A stretch of 64,000 nucleotides of DNA from an uncultured Alphaproteobacteria bacterium (GTDB lineage: Bacteria > Pseudomonadota > Alphaproteobacteria > HIMB59): assembly GCA_902521795.1 (NCBI GenBank), contig CABYSX010000003.1, positions 54,221-118,220 on the forward strand, in the 5' to 3' direction. Of the stretch, positions 9,056-16,284 are shown piece after piece. The translations under genes and the position numbers were made by a program. How positions within the stretch are numbered: position 1 is the stretch's first letter; every line of letters starts with the position of its first letter. The notes under the pieces are model-generated. The model saw nothing but the letters and a program-made list of their open reading frames with translations. It did not search any database and was not told the origin of the DNA.

Positions 9056-9225
9056 ATGGGAAGTATAACTAAACGAAAGATGAAAGATGTAAAGGGCAAT
9101 CGCTATGTCTTATTTCAAGCATAGGTGAACATGAAGGGACAAAGATATTCTCGAGCTTTTCAATATATGCGGGAAGCAAGGAGTTACATTAGCGAACAAA
9201 AGGGATTATTCAGTAGAAGTTGTTT
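9056..9225 (+). pseudogene. Tyrosine integrase N-terminal remnant
   Basis: ATG at 9056 opens MGSITKRKMKDVKGNRYV, typical of the arm-binding domain at the start of phage integrases. After 22 codons the frame is stopped by TAG at 9122-9124 and then continues in the same frame as GQRYSRAFQYMREARSYISEQ, resembling the lysine/arginine-rich strand and helix that follow in intact integrases. Homology fades after about 9225, and no catalytic domain (R, HxxR, Y) follows. The open frame running on to 9385 is not taken as a gene. The rest of the 8961-9295 space contains only the repeats and an imperfect GGAGG/CCTCC inverted repeat at about 9234-9260. Confidence 0.65.
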
Positions 9226-9295
9226 GTCGGGGGGAGGGAACAACGTTGTGTTTCCTCCACCCTTAGTGTTGCAGAGGTGTGAAATCTTCAAACCT

Positions 9296-9700
9296 CTAGT
9301 TAAAGGGGTAAAGTTCCCAAACTGCTTTGCCATCTGCATCGGCTTCGTAAGTAAATGCGTAAAATTTACCATTCAGTTCAGATAACGCTTCAGATGTGGT
9401 TTCGAATATAGCGCCGCCTCTAAAAGAAGTGCCTCCATCTTTCCTCTGGTTTCCGACACCCGTAGCTTTATATGTGGCGACACCTTCTGCACACATTACA
9501 ACCCCAGCATAGGCATTTCCTGCCCATGAACCATCTGGTCTCATTTCGGCTGTAAATGCGCCCATAGACTGAACATCATGACCTAGCATCGTTCCGCTCC
9601 CTTCAGCAGTAATGTCCATAGCAGGTAAACCATATTTACCAGAGTCTATTGGCTTATTAGTTTCCTGTAATGTCATTGTTCCAATTTTATCACCAAGCAT
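9296..9700 (-). CDS. Conserved-looking protein of unknown function, element cargo
   Basis: A 134-residue protein I do not recognise. It has no signal peptide or membrane segment. It is rich in Gly, Thr and alternating hydrophobic residues (GAFTAEMRPDGSWAGNAY, then FRGGAIFETTSEALSELNGK), which suggests a small beta-barrel or lipocalin-like fold; allene-oxide-cyclase-type or DUF3224-type barrels are possible but unproven. The start is well supported by AAAGGAG about nine bases before ATG 9700. GC content is visibly higher than in the flanking genes, which fits recent transfer with the element. It is transcribed against the integrase remnant and away from the cupin. Confidence 0.8.
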   Translation of the reverse strand: MLGDKIGTMTLQETNKPIDSGKYGLPAMDITAEGSGTMLGHDVQSMGAFTAEMRPDGSWAGNAYAGVVMCAEGVATYKATGVGNQRKDGGTSFRGGAIFETTSEALSELNGKFYAFTYEADADGKAVWELYPFN

Positions 9701-9854
9701 TGTTAATCTCCTTTTCTAAAATTTATAAAGTAAATGATTATAATAATTACTTGTTTATAATAAATTTAAATTACAGAACCATTATTTCTATTTTTAAATA
9801 TATATATTACTCATTTGCAATAAATAATATTTTTTTAGATGTTATAAGAGCTAA

Positions 9855-10286
9855 ATGCATATTTATATCAAAAAACTAGGATTTATAATTCTTTTTTCAA
9901 TTTTTCTATTTAGTTTTGGATTTTTATATTCTGAGGAACATCTCAAAACTAAAATTTCCCCTGTTCTAAAATCTGCAACTACAATATTAGGAAATGAAAT
10001 ATATTATCCTGATGGAAACGCTGAAATAGTGTCATTTATAGTTGAGGTGCCTCCTGGTGGTGTTACTCCGAACCATGTTCATTCTTACCCCGTTTATATT
10101 TACATTATGGAAGGAGAAATGACATATACTTGGGAAGACGGAACAGTTACTACTTACAAACCTGGTAAAGCATATATAGAGGATAGTAAAAATGCTCATT
10201 ACGGAAAAAATTTAGGTGACATAACACTCAAAGCATTGATAGTTGGCATTGGTGCTGAGGGTATAAAGTTTACAACCTCTCCTTAA
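9855..10286 (+). CDS. Exported cupin-domain protein, element cargo
   Basis: A 143-residue protein with a hydrophobic N-terminal signal (about residues 8-27) followed by one cupin_2 barrel. The first cupin motif is readable as PGGVTPNHVHSYPVYIYIMEGE with two metal-ligand histidines, and the second as PGKAYIEDSKNAHYGKN with a third. It should be periplasmic, binding a metal and a small ligand; the reaction is unknown. It lies inside the tRNA-Arg element. Confidence 0.85.
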   Translation: MHIYIKKLGFIILFSIFLFSFGFLYSEEHLKTKISPVLKSATTILGNEIYYPDGNAEIVSFIVEVPPGGVTPNHVHSYPVYIYIMEGEMTYTWEDGTVTTYKPGKAYIEDSKNAHYGKNLGDITLKALIVGIGAEGIKFTTSP

Positions 10287-10309
10287 AACTAAATTTTTAG
10301 CTATATTTT

Positions 10310-10327
10310 CATTACGGGCTCATTACG
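10310..10327 (+). repeat. Paired CATTACG repeats, right end
   Basis: CATTACG at 10310 and 10321, with the same 11-base spacing and orientation as the pair at 9014 and 9025. The 24 bases from each first heptamer agree at 19 positions. Confidence 0.6.
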
Positions 10328-10403
10328 AGGAACATAGATAAAATGTTGTTAAAGCTCTAAGAATTGTATTGATAATAAATGAATTAAAGAGACGTAGAAT
10401 ATT

Positions 10404-10442
10404 CGTAGTCAAGTGTGATATCCGTTTCAGCACAGAACCTTA
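10404..10442 (+). pseudogene. Orphan 5' half of tRNA-Arg (right att-like repeat)
   Basis: Matches tRNA-Arg from its 5' end to the anticodon loop with one mismatch, then breaks off. On the minus strand a TATAAA at 10455-10450 sits just upstream, as expected for the original tRNA promoter. It is probably the host half displaced by integration. Confidence 0.75.
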
Positions 10443-10463
10443 GTACTGATTTATATACTCTTT

Positions 10464-10883
10464 TTAAACTCTAAAATAGGCTTTTACCTGTGGTCGAAAC
10501 ATTAACAAAAGAGCAATAAATTGTATTAATGTGTTTAAACTTAAAATCGTTCTTATGCTCATTTCATTAATACCAATCTCTGGAAAAGGAGAGAAAGGAG
10601 CTGTAAAAGAATGTGATAACGCTCCAAATAAATCAAAAATTCCAACCGCATTCCAAGCTAGCAAAATTCCCCAAAGTAAAGCTGATGGCTTTTTCCATAT
10701 CCTATAAGCAAGAAATAATGCAGTAGTGCCTATCACGAAATCGCCAAGAAAAGCTATAGTCCAGTCAGATGAAGCTGCACGTTCACTTCCTATAGCTCCG
10801 AGTGTAAGAAAAAGACCAGAGCCAACTGCTCTGAACACCATCCATCCAGTTGTAAAAATTAATAATTTTACTTGAATATGCAT
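10464..10883 (-). CDS. Four-helix membrane protein of unknown function
   Basis: About 139 residues if started at ATG 10883 (MHIQVKLLIF); an in-frame ATG at 10919 adds twelve. Four hydrophobic segments are visible: one after the start, one around FLGDFVIGTTALFLAY, one around LLWGILLAWNAVGIFDLFG and one near the C-terminus. It has no signature I recognise. It is divergent from the channel gene and lies immediately outside the tRNA-Arg element. Confidence 0.65.
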   Translation of the reverse strand: MHIQVKLLIFTTGWMVFRAVGSGLFLTLGAIGSERAASSDWTIAFLGDFVIGTTALFLAYRIWKKPSALLWGILLAWNAVGIFDLFGALSHSFTAPFSPFPEIGINEMSIRTILSLNTLIQFIALLLMFRPQVKAYFRV

Positions 10884-10922
10884 CTTTATAACTCTAGATA
10901 AATAATGTGAATTATACAACTA

Positions 10923-11711
10923 ATGAAAAAAACTTTTTTTAAAATCAGGGAAAGTAAAGTATTTCAATACACAGTTTTATTGATAATCATTTTTAATGCA
11001 TTTACGATTGGTCTAAATACATACGAATTAGGTGAAATTTCAAGAATACTTATTAAATATCTAGATTATTTGATAACCATATTTTTTGTTATCGAAATTA
11101 CAATTCGTTTTATTGGTGAGCCTAAAAAATCAAATTTTTTAAAAAATGGTTGGAATATTTTTGATACTATCATTGTATTAGTTTCCTTAATACCAATACC
11201 TAATAATTCTAGTTTTTTATTATTTAGATTATTAAGAGTATTTAGAGTTTTAAGAGTAATTTCAATTATACCTGAGCTAAAATTAATAATTGAGTCTTTG
11301 ATCGGATCTCTAAAAAGAGTTTTTTATGTAAGTTTGTTGTTATTTATTATTCTCTACATTTACGCCACGATTGGCTCAATAGTCTTTTCTGATAATATAC
11401 CTTCTCGATGGTCTGATGTGGGAGTTTCGATGATCACTTTATTTCAAGTTTTAACCCTTTCATCATGGGAGCAGGTTATGCTTCCCCTTCAAGACGTGCA
11501 TTGGTGGGCATGGATTTATTTTTTTAGCTTCATAATTGTTTGTGCTATTACAATGTTAAATCTCTTAATTGCAATTTTAGTTGATGTTGTTGTTAATCAG
11601 AATGATAAGAAAGAGGATGTTGCTAATATGAAACTAAGAAATAATGTTGAAAAGTTAAACGAACAATTTTCAGAAGAAATTAACCTAGATAAGTTAAAAA
11701 GAGACCAATGA
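10923..11711 (+). CDS. Voltage-gated cation channel, BacNav-like single domain
   Basis: A 262-residue six-helix subunit that should form a homotetramer in the inner membrane. S1 is about residues 14-31, and S2-S3 follow to about 100. S4 is RLLRVFRVLRVISII with four arginines at three-residue spacing. The pore region FQVLTLSSWEQV and S6 (MLNLLIAILVDVV) align with bacterial sodium channels such as NaChBac and NavAb, whose filter is TLESW. Here the glutamate of the filter is Ser, and a Glu follows the Trp. A charged helical tail follows S6, as in BacNav channels. Ion selectivity cannot be assumed. Confidence 0.9.
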   Translation: MKKTFFKIRESKVFQYTVLLIIIFNAFTIGLNTYELGEISRILIKYLDYLITIFFVIEITIRFIGEPKKSNFLKNGWNIFDTIIVLVSLIPIPNNSSFLLFRLLRVFRVLRVISIIPELKLIIESLIGSLKRVFYVSLLLFIILYIYATIGSIVFSDNIPSRWSDVGVSMITLFQVLTLSSWEQVMLPLQDVHWWAWIYFFSFIIVCAITMLNLLIAILVDVVVNQNDKKEDVANMKLRNNVEKLNEQFSEEINLDKLKRDQ

Positions 11712-11890
11712 TGACAGCGGATATATTGATGCCAATTATCTATTTAGTTTGTTTACTAATTTTAATTGGTCCTCGTTTCTTAGAAACGAATTCCTCTTTC
11801 AAACAACTACTTAGTAATCTGAGTATATGGGCTTTAATTATCATTTTGATATCTTTGGGCTATCAGTTTTATAATTATTTCATTCGCTAA
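11708..11890 (+). CDS. Small two-helix membrane protein
   Basis: A 60-residue protein with two hydrophobic helices (about residues 5-21 and 39-57) joined by a short polar loop. Its ATGATG start overlaps the channel stop, so it is likely translated with the channel. It could be an accessory subunit, or resemble the small membrane proteins found beside retropepsin-like proteases in alphaproteobacteria; neither can be shown here. Confidence 0.6.
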   Translation: MMTADILMPIIYLVCLLILIGPRFLETNSSFKQLLSNLSIWALIIILISLGYQFYNYFIR

Positions 11891-11893
11891 AGT

Positions 11894-13078
11894 TTAAAAA
11901 GCATAGCTTGTATAAATTTTAAAATTTACCTCATCTTTAAATGAAGATTGATGGTAATCATCCTCAAGATTTATTGGTACATACATATCTATGCCCCCTT
12001 TAAACTGAGAAAAAAATCTACTCTCATAATTAAAAGTCATAGCCCTGGTGTTTTTATCAATATCATTTTGTAAAGAAATAAAATATTGTGTGTCATCGAT
12101 ATCATTTAAGATTAGCCTTGCTCCATAAAATAAATCATTTTGATTACTTTGATGAGATTTAGATCCTCTTGAGTCATAAGTGTACTCTATGATATTTGAT
12201 AGGTCCCAATTTTTTTCAAATAATCCATACAGGGTGTGCTCAGTACCTACAATAAATCCATAATAATCGTCAATATTTCCATCTAAATTGTACTGATTAC
12301 TTCGATTTATAAATTCTCCCTTATGTAAAAAATCTCCCTGAGTGGCTTGCAACTCAATTCCAATTTGAGTTATCTCTGAGTAATTAGGAACTAATTGATT
12401 TGATGAAACAATTAATGCTGGGTCTTTTGTATTTCCTTTATAGAAAGTTAAACCATAATCGTATTCATCAATATATCCAGACCAACGAAGTCCAATGCCT
12501 AAATTTTCTTTTTTTGCTCCTTTAGAGTAATTATTTTTGGATTTAATATTTAAAGTTTGTTGTGAGCGAACCTGCGATTTTGGATAAATATTTGTATTAG
12601 ACGGAAGAATATAAAAATCTAGCTCACTTGAAGAAAAATATTTTTTGATGTTGAACATTGTTTGTCCTATCTTTTTTCCAGATGCTAGACCAAGAGAATA
12701 ATCTTTGGAATTGATAATATCTACGGGGTTGTAAAATTCATTTTTACCCCAAAAAACAATATTGTTACCAGCAAGAATATTGGTATTTTCAAAAGCGTAA
12801 TCTAAATAAGCTTCGTTAAAATCTAGATTTTTTGCTGATCCTGGATAAGAGTCTTTAATATTCATTTTAAGCTTCCCAGTTAAATTATCTTTTTCAAAAA
12901 AATAGTTATACTCAACATTTATTGAATTTAAAAAATTTTTTCTATTATCTCCTTCAATGTCTTCTAAAAATATAGTGGAGCTTACTTCTATTTCGCCATA
13001 GTGTTCGGAATAAAACTCAGCTTTTAAATAAGAACTAATAAGTAGAAGATTTAATAATATTAAAAAAAAATTTGTCAT
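11894..13078 (-). CDS. Predicted outer-membrane beta-barrel (DUF1302-like)
   Basis: A 394-residue protein with an N-terminal signal peptide (about residues 3-20, ending near LKAE), then alternating aromatic/polar strands to a C-terminal FKIYTSYAF. The terminal Phe is the usual barrel-assembly signal. The pattern GNNIVFWGKNEFYNPVDIIN resembles proteins paired with RND exporters of the MMPL type (DUF1302/alginate-export-like). Its start overlaps the stop of the LolA-like gene by four bases. It is probably the outer-membrane part of the three-gene export system; the cargo is unknown. Confidence 0.7.
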   Translation of the reverse strand: MTNFFLILLNLLLISSYLKAEFYSEHYGEIEVSSTIFLEDIEGDNRKNFLNSINVEYNYFFEKDNLTGKLKMNIKDSYPGSAKNLDFNEAYLDYAFENTNILAGNNIVFWGKNEFYNPVDIINSKDYSLGLASGKKIGQTMFNIKKYFSSSELDFYILPSNTNIYPKSQVRSQQTLNIKSKNNYSKGAKKENLGIGLRWSGYIDEYDYGLTFYKGNTKDPALIVSSNQLVPNYSEITQIGIELQATQGDFLHKGEFINRSNQYNLDGNIDDYYGFIVGTEHTLYGLFEKNWDLSNIIEYTYDSRGSKSHQSNQNDLFYGARLILNDIDDTQYFISLQNDIDKNTRAMTFNYESRFFSQFKGGIDMYVPINLEDDYHQSSFKDEVNFKIYTSYAF

Positions 13079-13881
13079 CTAGCCATTTTGGCTAATTTTT
13101 CTGGGTTAAAATCGTTAATTGACAAGTTTGTTTGAAATTCATAATTTTCCCAGGTAATATTAGTTGATTTACCTGTTTGCAAGTTCTTCATTTCTAATAA
13201 ATCTGCTCTCCAAAACTTATCTAAATATTTCTGATAACTTTTAAAATTTAGTTCTTTTTCGAGGTCACCACGTCTGTTATGAAATTTCACAGTTTGGTAT
13301 CGTAGTTCACTTACATCAATATAAATTACTCTTTTGGAGTAACCCGATTTTTTATTTTTTGGAGTGGCTTCAATGACATGACATTGCAAACTAGGGTCAG
13401 CTGGACAATTTATATCCTCTAGCCATAAAAAATTATAATCTTCAGGCTCATCTGTTGATAAATCTTCGTATGAAAATTCCGATGATACAAATTTTCCAGT
13501 CCTATTAGATGAGGATATCCTTTTTACTCTTTTTAGAGCTGGAAGATAAAGCCATTGATCGTCATCTTTTGGTTCAATATTGGCATGAGTTAATAAAGAT
13601 GTTCCTTTGACATCTCTTGGCTCAGTAAAAACAATAATACTTTTATCTCCTAAAGTTTCATCAAGCTCTTCAAATATAAAATTTTTAAAACTTCTAACAC
13701 TTTCATTGCCTGATTTATCTTTTAGTATCATTTTTCCAACAACAGTGCTGTCGACAAAACCGTTATCTAAAGCAATACTTTTTTCAATAATCTCTAATCC
13801 TTTTTCTTCTGCGGACTGAGCAAAAATTTGACTACAGAAAAGAGTCAAAATTGAAGTCAGAGTTATAATAAATATTTTCAT
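13075..13881 (-). CDS. Outer membrane lipoprotein-sorting protein, LolA-like
   Basis: A 268-residue periplasmic protein with a signal peptide (cleavage likely after FAQ at residue 22). The body matches the LolA-like family linked to MMPL/RND transporters: VGKMILKDKSGNESVRSF, FTEPRDVKGTSLL, DDQWLYLPALKRVKRI and FSYEDLSTDEPEDYNF are characteristic segments. The fold would be a half-barrel that carries a lipid or other hydrophobic molecule across the periplasm. It overlaps both neighbours by four bases, so RND, carrier and barrel are probably translated in a fixed series. Confidence 0.85.
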   Translation of the reverse strand: MKIFIITLTSILTLFCSQIFAQSAEEKGLEIIEKSIALDNGFVDSTVVGKMILKDKSGNESVRSFKNFIFEELDETLGDKSIIVFTEPRDVKGTSLLTHANIEPKDDDQWLYLPALKRVKRISSSNRTGKFVSSEFSYEDLSTDEPEDYNFLWLEDINCPADPSLQCHVIEATPKNKKSGYSKRVIYIDVSELRYQTVKFHNRRGDLEKELNFKSYQKYLDKFWRADLLEMKNLQTGKSTNITWENYEFQTNLSINDFNPEKLAKMAR

Positions 13882-16199
13882 GTTGTTTTCCTTTTTAATT
13901 TAAAGTTGTCGATCCAGATCAATACGGGAGGTAAAAGTAAATAATCAACTACTAAGGCAAATACAACAGTAATTGCTGTTAACTGGGCCATATCTTTATT
14001 CACAGCAAAACCTGATTGCGCCAAGACGCAGAAGCCTAAAAAAAGACCTATAGTTGTTGTTGTTAATGCCATACCTACTTTTTCGAATGCTTGTCTAACA
14101 CTATCTTCAGGGGATTTTCCTTCCTTTCTAGCTTTAGCATACTTTAGCATAAAATGAACAGAGTCATCGACAACAATGCCTAAAGTCATCGCCACAACAA
14201 TTGAGACAGCAAGAGTTACGGAGCCTGTAAAGTAACCCCATAAACCAAAAGCCATTGCTGCTGGAAGTAAATTAGGTATCAGACTCATTAATCCATATTT
14301 TACATTTCTAATCACTAGTAATATTATAAAGGAGATACCTATCAATGCTAAACCAGTACCTTTCAACATGGCTGGAACATCTCGAGAAGATATCTTGGAG
14401 AAGACCTGCGAAGTGCCCGTAGATTTGGTACTAAGTTCAGGTGCGTTTTCATCAAACCAGCTTTGGACTTTTTTATCTAGCTCAAGGAAACCTTTGGTAG
14501 TAGTTTTTGACACATTAGCCGTCACTCTTAATGCAGATTTATCGACATTTATTTGATCTGTTAAATCTAATCCATAACCTAAAGATAACTCATACAGAAA
14601 TAGGTATTGTGCTGCTTCAAGCTCTGAGTTAGGTACTTTATAAAAACTCTCGTCATCCTCATTAAAGTTTTGATTTAGTCGTTTCACAACATCTGTATAG
14701 GATCTCACGCTTGAAATATTTGGCTGACTCCTTAAGAAATTCACAAGTGATTCAACCTTCATTAAATATTCAGGATCATTAACCCCATTTTCTTTACCAG
14801 AATTAACTGAATACTCTAATGCATTTAAACCTGCAAAATTATCTTCGTAATAATCTATTGATTGTCTGAGTTCATACTCTGGCCCAAAATATCTAAGAAA
14901 ATCATCCTCTAGAGAAATTTTTGATATTCCAAAAACTAGAATTGCTATTAATGCTGCGGTAAAAGCTAGTAATGAGTTCTTTCTTCTTATTACAAATTCT
15001 GCCAGAAAGCTCATACTCTTGTCCATTGTGGCTTTCTGATTTTGTTTTTTTAAAGGCAACAAACTAATAAGAGCAGGTAACATTGTAAGTGTATAAAACA
15101 AAGCTGCAATTACTCCGACGAATACGATATTACCTAATTGTCTAAAGGGAGGTGAGATAGAAAAATTTAAAGATAAAAATCCAATAGCTGTTGTTAAACA
15201 AGCAACGGTAATCGCTGGACCGTGATCCACTATAGCTCTTCTAACCCATTCATTTCTGTCAGGGGTAATGGTCATTGTTTGCCTGACAGAGGAGAGGATG
15301 TGAACTGCGCTCGCAACGGCAAGCGTCATTACCATTAAAGGTGCTACAACAGTTGCATTATTAATGTTTGTGCCAGACCAACCCAATGCTCCAACAGATG
15401 AGCCAGCACATAATACTATAATAATAAAAATTAACCCTACCCCAAAAATAGTCCTAAGGATTATAGCAACTGCAATTAGTGTAACTAAGATCATCATTGG
15501 AGTTAACTTAGCCGTATCGTCTTGACCTGAGACACTGTATTGATTATTTAAAGGAACAAACCCAACCATTCTAAGTTCAATCTCAGGAAATTGACTCTCA
15601 AATTCTTTTTTAAGAATTTCTGCTTCATTCATGACATAAGGAATTTCAATAATTGCATCCTTGCCTGGTAAACGAAATAAAATATTTACTTGTGAAATTG
15701 AGTTATCAGAATTGATAAATGCATTTTTTAATTCAATTCGAGAATTAGCAACTTCTTCAGCATAATTAGCATCCTCTTCTGAAATGTTTTCAATGTCTGT
15801 TATTAAATCCTCAACGATAAGACTATCGCCGTCTGCATAGCTATTTTGGTAATTAGTTAATGAGTAAACTGTCCGAACATAAGGCAATAACCATGCTTTT
15901 TCAGTAAGTATACCAACAGCATTTAGATTTTTAGGTGTAAAAATATCGCCATTTTTAGGAGATATAACAAAAGCCAGATTATCATCTTTTGAGTACTCCC
16001 CTTCAAAGTTTTCTAATGCTATTCTGTCAGGATTGTTTTCGTCAAAAAAAACTCTGGCGTCAGTATCAAATTTAATATTAGGGGCTCCTGCCATTAGGAC
16101 AAAAGCTATTACAAAACCAATTAGTATAAAAAAAATTCTTCTTTTAATAACTAACTCTGCAAGTTTGGGGAAAAAGTTACTCATTTTGAATAGGTACAT
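13878..16199 (-). CDS. RND/MMPL-family exporter
   Basis: A 773-residue inner-membrane transporter with two repeats, each with one helix, a large periplasmic loop and five more helices. The first periplasmic loop runs from about residue 40 to 230, the second from about 430 to 620. GxxxDD-type charged helices appear, for example TLGIVVDDSVHFML, expected for proton coupling. It resembles MMPL/patched-like exporters of lipids rather than AcrB (about 1040 residues). ATG at 16184 is an equally possible start. The following LolA-like and barrel genes are coupled to it. Confidence 0.88.
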   Translation of the reverse strand: MYLFKMSNFFPKLAELVIKRRIFFILIGFVIAFVLMAGAPNIKFDTDARVFFDENNPDRIALENFEGEYSKDDNLAFVISPKNGDIFTPKNLNAVGILTEKAWLLPYVRTVYSLTNYQNSYADGDSLIVEDLITDIENISEEDANYAEEVANSRIELKNAFINSDNSISQVNILFRLPGKDAIIEIPYVMNEAEILKKEFESQFPEIELRMVGFVPLNNQYSVSGQDDTAKLTPMMILVTLIAVAIILRTIFGVGLIFIIIVLCAGSSVGALGWSGTNINNATVVAPLMVMTLAVASAVHILSSVRQTMTITPDRNEWVRRAIVDHGPAITVACLTTAIGFLSLNFSISPPFRQLGNIVFVGVIAALFYTLTMLPALISLLPLKKQNQKATMDKSMSFLAEFVIRRKNSLLAFTAALIAILVFGISKISLEDDFLRYFGPEYELRQSIDYYEDNFAGLNALEYSVNSGKENGVNDPEYLMKVESLVNFLRSQPNISSVRSYTDVVKRLNQNFNEDDESFYKVPNSELEAAQYLFLYELSLGYGLDLTDQINVDKSALRVTANVSKTTTKGFLELDKKVQSWFDENAPELSTKSTGTSQVFSKISSRDVPAMLKGTGLALIGISFIILLVIRNVKYGLMSLIPNLLPAAMAFGLWGYFTGSVTLAVSIVVAMTLGIVVDDSVHFMLKYAKARKEGKSPEDSVRQAFEKVGMALTTTTIGLFLGFCVLAQSGFAVNKDMAQLTAITVVFALVVDYLLLPPVLIWIDNFKLKRKTT

Positions 16200-16284
16200 A
16201 ACTTTTATGAAAATTACATTAAAAAAAGATCTATTTATTTATTCTTTTATATCATTAGCTTTATGCAAGAAATTAATAAATCAA

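Larger units (their letters stand above)
8925..10442 (+). mobile_element. Degenerate integrative element in tRNA-Arg
   Basis: The segment is bounded by direct repeats of the tRNA-Arg 5' half, 8925-8963 and 10404-10442, identical over 38 of 39 bases. Just inside the left end lies the broken N-terminus of a tyrosine integrase. Paired CATTACG heptamers occur inside each end. The interior carries two complete genes: an unknown minus-strand gene with higher GC than its surroundings and an exported cupin. The intact tRNA now takes its 5' half from the element side, while the 10404 copy is probably the displaced original half. No functional integrase remains, so movement would need help in trans. 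Confidence 0.75.

Noticed and set aside
9125..9385. Plus-strand frame of 86 codons as an independent gene
   Set aside because: It starts right after the TAG in the integrase remnant in the same frame, and its second half overlaps the better supported minus-strand gene at 9296-9700.
10443..11890. Channel region as part of the tRNA-Arg element
   Set aside because: It lies outside the right att-like repeat and its base composition resembles the host.
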